The position numbers were made by a program, and so were the translations under genes. A DNA stretch of 43,169 bases from assembly GCA_946543085.1 (NCBI GenBank), contig CAMNLM010000006.1:1-43169 (forward strand), written 5' to 3'. Positions 17,626-25,442 of this stretch are shown here, piece after piece. The notes under the pieces were generated by a model. It saw nothing but the letters and a program-made list of their open reading frames with translations. It did not search any database and was not told the DNA's origin. How positions within the stretch are numbered: the stretch's first letter is position 1; each line of letters starts with the position of its first letter. The stretch comes from an uncultured Clostridia bacterium. Its GTDB lineage: Bacteria; Bacillota; Clostridia; Christensenellales; Aristaeellaceae.

Positions 17626-18699
17626 TTACTTCAGCGCCACATATCCCGCCTGCGCCACGCAGGCCTGGCCCTCGTCCGAGGTCAGCCACTCGACGAAGCG
17701 GGCCGCATTCTCGTTGCCCTTGCGGTAGACAGCGTAGTAATACACCGTATAGGGGTAAGCGCCGCTGCGCAGGTTTTCCGGCGTCGGCGGGACGCCGTCC
17801 ACCGACAGCACCTTCAGCGAGCCGGACTTGTACAGGGCATCCACATAGTAGAGATAGCTGTAGCCGATGGCGTTGTTCGCGCCGTTGAAGTTGCCGACCT
17901 GGGCGATCAGGTCGCCCATGCCGTCCGCGATGTAGTTGCTCTCCGCGCCAGCCAGCTGGAAGCCGTCCATCACGAGTTCTTCCATGGCGGTCTGGCTGCC
18001 GGAGCCGTGGGGCCGCTGGTAGGCCGCGATGATCTCGTCCGCGCCGCCCACCTCCGACCAGAGGCGGATCGCTCCGCTGTAGATGCCGCGGATCTGCTCC
18101 GCCGTCAGGCTGTCCACCGGGTTCTGGCTGCCCGCGAGGAATACAAACGCGTCGTAGCACACGGGCACCATCACCAGCTCCACGCCCGCGTCTATGGCGG
18201 CCTGGCGCTCGTCCGCGTTCGGGCCGGTGCCCAGCACCAGGTCGATGGGATGGGTGTCGTCCATCATCACGCTCCGGGAAGCGATGGTCACCGCCGGGTT
18301 GGCCTGCCCCGCCGTCAGCCGGTCATAGGCGTTCGGCGTGGTGGAAAAGTTGACGAAGCCGTTCAGGTCTTCCTCGCTGAGGTCCAGCCACTGCCGCGCG
18401 AGCTCCATCGCCAGCGGCACGCAGACGGTCGAGCCATCCATGGACGGGTAATCGCCCCATTCCGCCACCGAGAGGCCCGGAAAGCCCTCCAGCGCCTTCG
18501 CTTCGCCGAGCTGGAAATCAGCCGGGTTCTCCACGAAGCGCGTCCAGTGCTCGTCCCGCGCCAGGGACTGGTTGATCTGCGACCAGGAACCGGCGGACGC
18601 ATCCGCCGCCTCCCCTTCTTCCGCGCACCCAGCCACGTATCCGCACACGGCGCACAGCAGCGCCAGCGCCAGAGAGAGTCCCTTCTTCCACCTGTTCAT
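17626..18699 (-). CDS. PstS-like phosphate-type substrate-binding lipoprotein, without transporter genes
   Basis: 357 residues. The N-terminus (MNRWKKG, hydrophobic core, VAGC) has a lipobox with Cys25, so the mature protein should be lipid-anchored outside the membrane. The body fits the PstS/PBP-like family: YPSMDGSTVCVPLA (the anion-binding 'DGSt' segment), PVCYDAFVFLAGSQNPV, LTAEQIRGIYSGAIRLWSEVGG, QRPHGSGSQTAMEELV, NNAIGYSYLYYV and AARFVEWLTSDEGQA. PstS proteins deliver phosphate to PstCA-B, but no pst genes are visible. Its ATG overlaps the stop of the upstream leucine-rich-repeat gene (ATGA, 18696-18699), so the two are translationally coupled and may work together outside the cell. 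Phosphate as ligand is plausible but not proven. Confidence 0.85.
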   Translation of the reverse strand: MNRWKKGLSLALALLCAVCGYVAGCAEEGEAADASAGSWSQINQSLARDEHWTRFVENPADFQLGEAKALEGFPGLSVAEWGDYPSMDGSTVCVPLAMELARQWLDLSEEDLNGFVNFSTTPNAYDRLTAGQANPAVTIASRSVMMDDTHPIDLVLGTGPNADERQAAIDAGVELVMVPVCYDAFVFLAGSQNPVDSLTAEQIRGIYSGAIRLWSEVGGADEIIAAYQRPHGSGSQTAMEELVMDGFQLAGAESNYIADGMGDLIAQVGNFNGANNAIGYSYLYYVDALYKSGSLKVLSVDGVPPTPENLRSGAYPYTVYYYAVYRKGNENAARFVEWLTSDEGQACVAQAGYVALK

Positions 18700-20792
18700 A
18701 CGCCTTTATCCTCCTGGAATACTTCTTTGAACTGATCGTTTTTCACCCAGCCGTCGCCGTGGGCCGTGCGCACGCGCAGCCAGCCTTCCGTCCGCTCCAG
18801 GACCTCGGCCTGCTCGCCCGCGCCGACGGTCAGCGCGTTTTCCCCCTGCGCCGCGTCGAGGAGACGCACCAGCTTCTCCCCCGCCTCCGGCAGAAGAAGG
18901 CCGAGCGTCCGATCATCCCCCGTGCCCTCGCGCAGGAAGGTCACTTCCTCCACCGGCAGCGTCAGCGTGCTCTCGATGGGTTCGTACGCCTCATCCAGGC
19001 CCAGGTAGAAGGAGAAGATCACCCGGCCGGCCGCGAAATCGATGTCCCACGTATTGTCATCACGGGATTGCACGGAGCGGCCGTCTTCTGTGGCGCGCGT
19101 ACCCTCGAACCGGGCCTCCCGCACGGAGAACAGGGTGTCTGCCGGAGCGCTCACCAGGCAGTCCAGGTCGTACCAGGTCCATGTGTAAGCATCGTTTTCG
19201 TACTCCCTGCAACCTCCGCGCCGGCCGCGCACCGCGTCGATGTGCGTGGTCACGCCCGCGTCCTCCAGGCGGACAACCTCGCCGCCTTCCGCCTCCGCGT
19301 AGCCTGCGACGCGCTCCTCCGCGCCGCGGGGAATCAGAACTGCCCAGAAGGACGGCTGCTCCGTGCCGAAGTCCTCCTCATCGTCCTCCTGCCGCGCGAC
19401 GCTCTCGCCGTTGTCTCCGTTGAAGCGTGTGTCATCGGTATAGGACGTCCAGCGTCCCTTTTCCGCCCGGAGACCCGGCGGCAGCGAAAGCCGCTCCAGG
19501 CTGGCGCAGGCGCCGAAGGCGTTCGGGGCCAGCTCCGTCACCGTCAGCGGCACGTTGAGGCTGTTCAGCCGCCCGCAGCCGCCAAAGGCATAGCTGCCGA
19601 TTTTTCTGAGTCCGATCGGCAGGGAGATGCTCTGCAGGGGAATGTTCACCAGATCGTCGTCAAACGCGTAGTCGGCGAGCGTCTCCACCCCCTGCGGCAC
19701 ATCGTAATGCAGGGCTTTCCTTCCGTTTGGGTACCTGATGAGCGTCTTGCCGTCCGCGGAGAACAGCACGCCGTCGACGCTCCGGTAGCGGGGATTGCCC
19801 TCCTCCACCTCGTACCCGTCGATCACTGTGCGCTCCGTCACATCCAGGCTGCCCGTATAGCCGGCGGGAATCACCAGGCGGCCAATGCTGCCCGCATAGA
19901 TCGCATAGTCGCTCATCGTTTCCAGGGACGGCGGCAGCCTCAGCTCGTCAAGCTGAGGGAAAGCGATCGCCTCTGCCCCGATATAGGTCAGCGTATCCGG
20001 GAAGCGAACGGAGCGCACCGCGCGCGGAACCGTTTCCCCGAAGAACAGGCCGTCCACGCGCACCGTCCCGGGCACGACCGGCATGGCATGCGTTCCGATC
20101 ATCTCGCCATGCTCGTCCTCGACCATCTCCACTTCAAAATCAAAATCGCCGATCGCGCGCACGCCCTCGCGGATGATCAGCGTATCGCCTTCCAAGCGGG
20201 TCAGCGGGATTTCCTCCATCTCCGCGCTGTCCGCAAAGCCCCAGGCGATCCGGCCGTCGATCTCCGTCTCCACATAGAGCAGCGCGTCTTCTCCGTCATC
20301 GAACGTGACCGCGCACAGGGCGATCACGGTCTCGCCTGCCTTCAGCGCACGCATCACGCGCCGGCTGCCGCGGGGATCGTCCGTCAGGGGCGTATCCGCC
20401 AGGACGCGAAGCAGACGGCCATCCGCGGGAAAGCAGTTTTCCACCGCCCGATTGCCGTCCGCGTGGCTCGCGTGAATCCACCCGACGCGGCTCTCCTTCG
20501 CAGAAACGGCATACTCCACCCAGAGCCAGGCCCCGTCCTGCGCGGCGCCGAGCACCGTGAAGGGTTCCCCCGTGTAAACGGCGGCCTTGCCGTTCGCGCC
20601 GCGCCAGGCGTCCTCAAACGGCGCTGCGTAGACAGGGAGCTTTTCCGCCTGCTTTCTGCCGAGATCCCTGTAAGTGCAGGACAGCCGCAGCGCCTCAACC
20701 TCCATCGCGGAGACACCCTCCGCCCGTGCCGTGCCGCAGACGGCGGTCAGCAGGAGAAGAACCAGAAGAAACACGCAGCCAGGCTTGCGCAT
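18696..20792 (-). CDS. Secreted SH3-domain and leucine-rich-repeat (BspA-type) protein
   Basis: 698 residues; AAGGAGG precedes the ATG and a signal peptide (MRKPGCVFLLVLLLLTAVCGTARA) follows. Domains in order: two SH3-like stretches (about 45-120, with KLPVYAAPFEDAW and RVGWIHASH; about 125-190, with RLLRVLADTPL and RIAWGFADS); LRR_5/BspA-type repeats (about 195-430), for example VRFPDTLTYIGAEAIAF, LRLPPSLETMSDYAIYAG, ISLPIGLRKIGSYAFGGC; a unique region with YTWTWYDLDCLV; and a third SH3-like stretch at the end (LTVGAGEQAEVLERTEGWLR). Bacterial SH3 and BspA repeats usually bind cell-wall or host components. The two signal-region cysteines (6 and 19) do not form a convincing lipobox. The gene is coupled to the PstS-like gene by a 4-bp overlap. 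Confidence 0.82.
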   Translation of the reverse strand: MRKPGCVFLLVLLLLTAVCGTARAEGVSAMEVEALRLSCTYRDLGRKQAEKLPVYAAPFEDAWRGANGKAAVYTGEPFTVLGAAQDGAWLWVEYAVSAKESRVGWIHASHADGNRAVENCFPADGRLLRVLADTPLTDDPRGSRRVMRALKAGETVIALCAVTFDDGEDALLYVETEIDGRIAWGFADSAEMEEIPLTRLEGDTLIIREGVRAIGDFDFEVEMVEDEHGEMIGTHAMPVVPGTVRVDGLFFGETVPRAVRSVRFPDTLTYIGAEAIAFPQLDELRLPPSLETMSDYAIYAGSIGRLVIPAGYTGSLDVTERTVIDGYEVEEGNPRYRSVDGVLFSADGKTLIRYPNGRKALHYDVPQGVETLADYAFDDDLVNIPLQSISLPIGLRKIGSYAFGGCGRLNSLNVPLTVTELAPNAFGACASLERLSLPPGLRAEKGRWTSYTDDTRFNGDNGESVARQEDDEEDFGTEQPSFWAVLIPRGAEERVAGYAEAEGGEVVRLEDAGVTTHIDAVRGRRGGCREYENDAYTWTWYDLDCLVSAPADTLFSVREARFEGTRATEDGRSVQSRDDNTWDIDFAAGRVIFSFYLGLDEAYEPIESTLTLPVEEVTFLREGTGDDRTLGLLLPEAGEKLVRLLDAAQGENALTVGAGEQAEVLERTEGWLRVRTAHGDGWVKNDQFKEVFQEDKGV

Positions 20793-20829
20793 GAAAACGC
20801 CTCCTTTTCGCGCCGTCGTGGCGCAGCCC

Positions 20830-21696
20830 TCACTCCAGGCCGATAATGTCCGACAGGTTCCTGAAAATCGCCTCGGCGATCCAGGGCTTGTTCATCGTGT
20901 AGAGATGAATCTTGTTCACGCCGTTGCTCACCAGATCGACAATCTGTTCCGTGGCGAAGGCGATGCCCGCCTGGGTCATGGCCCTGGGCTGGTCGGCGAA
21001 ACGATCCGCGATGGCGGCGAAGCGCGGCGGCATCACCGAGCCGGAGAGCTGCATCACGCGCCTGACCTGGCGCGCATCGCAGATCGGCATGATACCCGCG
21101 CAGACCGGCACGTGGATTCCCGCCCGCTCCATGCGGTAGAGGAAGTTATACAGGATGCCGTTGTCGAAGAACATCTGGGTGGTCAGGAAGGAGAGACCCG
21201 CGTCCACCTTGCGCTTGAGGTACTCCATGTCCTTCGCGCGGGAGGCGCACTCCGGGTGACCCTCCGGATAGCACGCGCCGCCGACGCAGAAGTCCCCCTG
21301 CGTGCGGATGAAGCGCACGAGATCCTCCGCGTGCGGAAAGTCCCCGCAGGGCGCGCCGTCCTTCGGCAGGTCACCGCGCAGCGCCAGGACATTCCGCAGA
21401 CCCGCGCCGTCCATAGAACGGAGCACCTGGGTCACGTGTTCCCGGCTGGACTGCACGCAGGTGATGTGGCAAAGCGGCGTCACACCCGCGGCCCGCACGC
21501 TCTCCGCGACCTCGAGGGTGAGGCCCGGCGTCGTGCCCGCGGCCCCGTAGGTCACGGAGATGAAGGCGGGACGGAGGGCCGCGATCTCCCCGGTCACGCG
21601 CTTCACGTCCTCCAGGGCCTCAAACTTTTTCGGCGGAAACACCTCGCAGGAGAGGCGCATCCTGCTGTCGGACAGCATCTCCATCAGACTCATCAT
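20830..21696 (-). CDS. metF: 5,10-methylenetetrahydrofolate reductase
   Basis: 288 residues, the normal length. Family features are SCEVFPPKKFEAL (the N-terminal Glu that acts in catalysis), FISVTYGAAGTTPG, PLCHITCVQSSREHV, NVLALRGDLPKDG (FAD-binding segment), FLTTQMFFDNGILYNFL, VCAGIMPICDARQVRR and a C-terminal GVNKIHLYTMNKP. The FAD enzyme reduces methylene-THF to methyl-THF, feeding methionine synthesis. It is the fourth gene in the mixed minus-strand cluster, 16 bp after the glycosyltransferase-like gene and 37 bp before the SH3/LRR gene. No methionine synthase gene is nearby. Two adjacent ATGs exist at 21696 and 21693; the ribosome binding site is weak, suggesting coupling to the upstream gene. 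Confidence 0.95.
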   Translation of the reverse strand: MMSLMEMLSDSRMRLSCEVFPPKKFEALEDVKRVTGEIAALRPAFISVTYGAAGTTPGLTLEVAESVRAAGVTPLCHITCVQSSREHVTQVLRSMDGAGLRNVLALRGDLPKDGAPCGDFPHAEDLVRFIRTQGDFCVGGACYPEGHPECASRAKDMEYLKRKVDAGLSFLTTQMFFDNGILYNFLYRMERAGIHVPVCAGIMPICDARQVRRVMQLSGSVMPPRFAAIADRFADQPRAMTQAGIAFATEQIVDLVSNGVNKIHLYTMNKPWIAEAIFRNLSDIIGLE

Positions 21697-21712
21697 GCAG
21701 CACAGAGGCAGC

Positions 21713-23131
21713 TCATCGGCTGCCCCATTCCTCCTCCTTGGTCGTCATGGCCAGGCTGAACAGCTCGCGCCAGCCCGGCATTTCATAGGTCTGGAACCAG
21801 CCCGGATGCTCCCGCAGAAGCGTCTCCCACAGCGCGGTCTCCTCCGGCCAGGCCTGGCCCTGTTTCACAGCGCTGTCGCACAGGCGCTGCGTCTCCCGGC
21901 AGAGGCTCTCCAGGCGGCCTGTCGGCACCGCGATCATGCTGAGGTCCGGCACGCCGCCCACGGTTGCCAGGCTGATCTTGCCGCCGCAGAAGGTCTCCCA
22001 GTCCAGCGCCGCGCGGTCATAGACCGGATAGCGCAGATAGTCGAAGTTGATCCACACATAGTGCGTGTGGCCCGGATAAACGTCCTTCGCCTGCTGCAGC
22101 AGGAAGGGTTTGCTCAGTCGCGTATAGTTCAGCGCGTTGCGCTGCGTGATGGGTTCCTCCGTGGGCAGGCCGTGGCGCTGCTTGAATTCCAGCACGTTCG
22201 GATGCGTCAGCACCAGCTGGCGGATGCTCCTCGCGTCCGCGAAGCAGGTCAGCGTGACATGCTTCATCGCGGCCAGGCGGCGGAAGCCCGCCATCATCGG
22301 GGATCGCGCCTGAACATGCTCCGGCAGGGTCAGCCAGCAGGTGACCAGCATCGGCCGCACGTTCGGGCGCGTCAGCCACTGGTCGGCGCGGCGCAGTCCC
22401 TCCTGCATGCGCACGGGGAGCGGCACCCGCGTGTCCGCGGTCAGGTCGCCCGTATAGACGCCGACCTGCGCCTTCGCGTCCAGCGTCCGCGCGGTGAAGT
22501 CGACGCCGAAGTGCAGCCCGAAGCGTTCCAGTTCTTCCGTCTGCGCGGGCGGCGGGCAGGGCGGGATGGGCGTGTCGTCCGTGAGGCGCAGGGCCGGATC
22601 GTCCGCCGTGAACAGCGGATAGCGCAGGGTCATCGCCGCGAGGAAGAGCGGCTGGCCTTCCTCCTCCGTGAGGCGCGCGGTCTCCCGGAAGAAGCTGATC
22701 GGCCCGAAGGCGAAGTCGGGGTGCACAAAGGCGCACCGCTCCGGCTTCACGGCGTAGCGGAGTGGCGTGCCCCGGTGGAAGCGCAGAGACCCGTCCAGGT
22801 CAAAGCCCTCCGCCGCCACGGGCGAAACCGCGTTCACCGCGTCGTAGGCTCGGGGCAGGTACCCCGTGAGCACGGCCCGGCCGCTCGTGTGGCCGCAGCG
22901 CCGGAGCGAGCGGATCAGCCGCCTGTCCCAGCCCTTGCCAAAGCGCACGGCGGCAGGCACGATCAGCACCCACATTTCGCCCTGCCAGCGGCTCTCGGCC
23001 TCGCGCCAGGGATCCCCGGCGCACGCAAAGGAGACGCGGCCGGGTTCCGCGGCCCGCGCGAAGGCCTCGTCCTCTGCGTCCAGGACATCGGCGTCCGGAG
23101 ACGCCCGCATCAGCACCAGCACGCGCTCCAT
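21713..23131 (-). CDS. Putative two-domain glycosyltransferase (GlcNAc-transferase-like plus HtrL/YibB-like)
   Basis: 472 residues. The ATG at 23131 is chosen because GGAGG stands 12 nt upstream and the hydrophobic strand MERVLVLMRAS follows. The N-terminal half (about 1-225) resembles GlcNAc-type glycosyltransferases: RFGKGWDRRLIRSLRRC, GRAVLTGYLPRAYDA and an acceptor-like AFVHPDFAFGPISFFRE. The C-terminal half (about 245-472), with VLTHPNVLEFKQRHGLP, HTHYVWINFDYLRYPVYD and ISLATVGGVPDLSMI, recalls the HtrL/YibB group, where a D/N-x-D-like metal motif follows a Trp. Both assignments are from memory of the family patterns and are tentative. No signal peptide: a cytoplasmic enzyme. It starts 3 bp after the metal permease stop, an odd neighbour for a sugar transferase. 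Confidence 0.5.
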   Translation of the reverse strand: MERVLVLMRASPDADVLDAEDEAFARAAEPGRVSFACAGDPWREAESRWQGEMWVLIVPAAVRFGKGWDRRLIRSLRRCGHTSGRAVLTGYLPRAYDAVNAVSPVAAEGFDLDGSLRFHRGTPLRYAVKPERCAFVHPDFAFGPISFFRETARLTEEEGQPLFLAAMTLRYPLFTADDPALRLTDDTPIPPCPPPAQTEELERFGLHFGVDFTARTLDAKAQVGVYTGDLTADTRVPLPVRMQEGLRRADQWLTRPNVRPMLVTCWLTLPEHVQARSPMMAGFRRLAAMKHVTLTCFADARSIRQLVLTHPNVLEFKQRHGLPTEEPITQRNALNYTRLSKPFLLQQAKDVYPGHTHYVWINFDYLRYPVYDRAALDWETFCGGKISLATVGGVPDLSMIAVPTGRLESLCRETQRLCDSAVKQGQAWPEETALWETLLREHPGWFQTYEMPGWRELFSLAMTTKEEEWGSR

Positions 23132-23133
23132 GG

Positions 23134-23976
23134 TCAATTTTTCCTCCAGACTCTCCCCAGCAGGGAGAGGGCATAGCAGATCGCCGCGCACAGCACGATG
23201 GCCGCGCCGGCGGATGTGTCAAAGGCATAGGACGCGAAGAGACCCGCCACACCGCTGACCATCGCGATGCCCACGCTCCAGGCGGCATGCTGGCGGCTGT
23301 TGGAGGCCAGGTTGCGTCCAGCGGCCGCGGGCAGGATCAGCAGGGCGTTGATCAGCATCACGCCGACCCAGCGGATCGCCAGCATCACCGCCACGGCGAC
23401 CATCACCATGAAGGCGATCTCCATCCAGCGGGTGTGCACCCCGCGGCTCCGCGCAAGGGACGCGTTGATGCCCGTGAGCAGCAGGCGGTTGTAGAGCACG
23501 AACCACAGCGCCACGCCCGCGATGAGGGCGATGAGCAGATAGAGCAGGTCCCGCGGCGTCACCGCGAGCACGTCGCCGATCAGGAGCGTCGAATACTTGG
23601 CGAAGCTGCCGCCCCGCGAGAGGATCAGCAGGCCCAGCGCCACCGACGTGGACGAGAAGACGCTGATGACCGTATCCGTCGAGGCCCAGCCCGTGTGCTT
23701 GATGAGACTGATGAGCACCGCCCAGAGGATGCCGAAGACCAGCATGGAGACCAGGTCGCTGCTCACGCCGAGCAGGATGCCCAGGCCGATGCCCGTCAGG
23801 GCGCTGTGGCCCAGGGCGTCCGAGAAGAAGGCCATCTGCTGGTTGACCGCCATGGTGCCCAGCAGGCCCAGCAGCGGCGTCAGCAGGATGATCGCGCAGA
23901 AGGCGTTCTTCATGAAGGAGAAGCGCAGCGCCGCGATGGGCAGCACCGCGTCCAGAAACGCGTAGATGCCGTTCAT
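23134..23976 (-). CDS. Zinc/manganese-type ABC transporter permease (ABC-3 family)
   Basis: 280 residues with about eight hydrophobic segments. Recognisable ABC-3 features: AVNQQMAFFSDALGHSALTGIGLG (the family's 'm.fisda.sHa.lpGi' segment), VISVFSSTSVALGLLILSRG, LLIGDVLAVTPRDLL, ARSRGVHTRWMEIAFMVMVAVAVMLAIRWVGVMLINALLILPAAAGRNLA. These permeases import Zn2+ or Mn2+ as dimers with a ZnuC/MntB-type ATPase and an extracellular binding protein. The ATPase gene overlaps its start by 4 bp (ATGA). No binding-protein gene is in the cluster, so it must lie elsewhere. The metal cannot be decided from the sequence. Confidence 0.92.
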   Translation of the reverse strand: MNGIYAFLDAVLPIAALRFSFMKNAFCAIILLTPLLGLLGTMAVNQQMAFFSDALGHSALTGIGLGILLGVSSDLVSMLVFGILWAVLISLIKHTGWASTDTVISVFSSTSVALGLLILSRGGSFAKYSTLLIGDVLAVTPRDLLYLLIALIAGVALWFVLYNRLLLTGINASLARSRGVHTRWMEIAFMVMVAVAVMLAIRWVGVMLINALLILPAAAGRNLASNSRQHAAWSVGIAMVSGVAGLFASYAFDTSAGAAIVLCAAICYALSLLGRVWRKN

Positions 23977-24779
23977 GCCTCCGCCTCCTCTCCGAGGGAC
24001 GCCGTGTCCCTGTCCCTCTCGCCGAACACGCGGTCAAACTCCGGGGAGGCGAACACATAGTCCGGCGGACCCTGCAGGAGGATGGTGCCGTCCACCAGCG
24101 CCACCTGGTCCGCGTACTCCCGGACGAGGTTCAGGTCATGGCTGACCAGGAGGATTGCCAGGTGATGGCTCTTCTTCAGCCCGGAGACCGTATCCAGGAA
24201 GAGCTTCAGGCCGCGCTGATCCACGCCGGAGACCGGCTCGTCCAGCACCAGCAGGTCGGGCAGCGGGCGAAGCGCCAGGGCCAGCAGCACGCGCTGCAGC
24301 TCGCCGCCGGAGCAGCGCCCCAGCGGTGTGCGCATCAGATCCTGCGCCTCCGCCTGGGCGAGCGCCTCGCGCACCTCCTCGCGCGTGGCCTTGCTGATGC
24401 CAGTCCAGACCGGCCTGCGCGTAAAGGCCGCCGCGACGAAGTCCTCCACCGTCACGGGCATTTCCCGGTCAAACTGGAGATGCTGGGGCACGTAGCCCGT
24501 GCGCAGGTGATGGATATCCACGCCCTGCTCGTTGATGTGGCGGATGCTGCCCGTATGGGCCACCTCGCCCAGGAGCGCGCGCACAAGCGTGGTCTTGCCC
24601 GCGCCGTTCTGGCCGATGAGCACGGTCATCTGCCCGCAGTGAATATGGAGATTGACATCCCTGAGCAGCGTCTGTCCGCCGCGCACCACGCCCACGCCGT
24701 TGAGGTCGATGTGGCACAGGCGGCACATCGGGTCGGGCTGGAGGTAGCGCCTGCCGGGATGGAATAGGTTCTTTTGCAT
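23973..24779 (-). CDS. Zinc/manganese-type ABC transporter ATP-binding protein (ZnuC-like)
   Basis: 268 residues; AAGGAAG precedes the ATG. Walker A is GQNGAGKTT (56-64), followed by a Q-loop segment GYVPQHLQFDREMPVTVEDFV typical of Zn/Mn ATPases, signature CSGGELQR, Walker B LLVLDEP, D-loop SGVDQRG and H-loop LVSHDLN. It powers the permease encoded by the overlapping next gene. An N-terminal extension of about 20 residues before the usual start contains CRLC, a possible metal-binding pair, although chance is not excluded. First gene of the mixed cluster, downstream of a promoter with an inverted repeat at the expected transcript start. Confidence 0.92.
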   Translation of the reverse strand: MQKNLFHPGRRYLQPDPMCRLCHIDLNGVGVVRGGQTLLRDVNLHIHCGQMTVLIGQNGAGKTTLVRALLGEVAHTGSIRHINEQGVDIHHLRTGYVPQHLQFDREMPVTVEDFVAAAFTRRPVWTGISKATREEVREALAQAEAQDLMRTPLGRCSGGELQRVLLALALRPLPDLLVLDEPVSGVDQRGLKLFLDTVSGLKKSHHLAILLVSHDLNLVREYADQVALVDGTILLQGPPDYVFASPEFDRVFGERDRDTASLGEEAEA

Positions 24780-24797
24780 GGCTGAGCTTCCTTTTCC

Positions 24798-24825
24798 ACG
24801 CGGACAGCTTGCAATCCGTCCGCGT
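24798..24825. promoter_or_regulatory. Inverted repeat in the znu-rpiB divergent promoter region
   Basis: ACGCGGAC (24798-24805) and GTCCGCGT (24818-24825), 12-bp spacing. It starts where minus-strand transcription should begin and overlaps the plus-strand -35, so it could be an operator for both directions or a hairpin in the ZnuC leader. Confidence 0.5.
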
Positions 24826-24838
24826 TCGTATTATTATA
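24809..24838. promoter_or_regulatory. Overlapping divergent promoters
   Basis: Minus strand: TATAAT at 24838-24833, with only a weak -35 (TTTTCT, 17-bp spacing). Plus strand: TTGCAA 24809-24814, 17-bp spacer, TATTAT 24832-24837. The -10 boxes occupy the same bases, so both promoters can hardly fire at once. Confidence 0.5.
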
Positions 24839-24981
24839 TCACAGAAGGCGCATAGAGAAAAGAGCCGCCCCGATGGGAATGTCCCTGCGCTCGGTGCGCC
24901 TCCGGCTCAGCCGCGCACGCCTGCCCCGTCTGAAGAGGCAGCACGCGGCGCACACACATGATGAGAAAGGAAGCTCTCACA

Positions 24982-25440
24982 ATGATTGCACTGGCCTGTG
25001 ACCATACAGCCCTGGAGATGAAGCAGGGCATCAAGGACCTTCTCGACGAGATGGGCATCCCCTACAAGGACTACGGCACCTACACCGCCGAGAGCTGCGA
25101 CTATCCGCGCTACGGCTACCGCGCCGCGAAGGCGGTCGCGGACGGCGCCTGCGACCGCGCCATCATCCTCTGCGGCACCGGCGAGGGCATCGGCATGGCC
25201 GCCTCCAAGGTGAAGGGCACCCGCGTCTGCATCGCGTCCGATCCCTATTCCGCCGAGCTGAGCAAGCGCCACAACAACGCGAACGTGCTCTCCATGGGCG
25301 CGCGCGTGCTGGGCATCGAGGCCGCAAAGCAAATCGCGCGCGCATGGCTGACCGCTTCCTTCGAGGGCGGACGCCACCAGCGCCGCATCGACATGATCGC
25401 CGCCATCGAAAACGGCACCTTTGAGGATCAGGAGGACTGA
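24982..25440 (+). CDS. rpiB: Ribose-5-phosphate isomerase B (RpiB/LacAB family)
   Basis: 152 residues from the ATG at 24982; AAAGGAAG lies upstream and the family N-terminus MIALACDHTALEMKQGI begins here, so two earlier in-frame ATGs are not used. The active-site segments are CGTGEGIGMAASKVKG with Cys64 (general base) and SKRHNNANVLSMGARV with His97. RpiB interconverts ribose 5-phosphate and ribulose 5-phosphate in the pentose phosphate pathway; related sugar-phosphate isomerases (allose or galactose type) share these residues. The stop TGA precedes the dipeptidase ATG by two bases, and the dipeptidase ribosome binding site lies inside the rpiB end (CAGGAGGACTG), so the two are co-translated. 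Confidence 0.93.
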   Translation: MIALACDHTALEMKQGIKDLLDEMGIPYKDYGTYTAESCDYPRYGYRAAKAVADGACDRAIILCGTGEGIGMAASKVKGTRVCIASDPYSAELSKRHNNANVLSMGARVLGIEAAKQIARAWLTASFEGGRHQRRIDMIAAIENGTFEDQED

Positions 25441-25442
25441 GC

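Noticed and set aside
24958-24981. Two earlier ATG codons for rpiB
   Set aside because: The ribosome binding site AAAGGAAG lies after them, and RpiB proteins begin at the strand starting MIALACDH.
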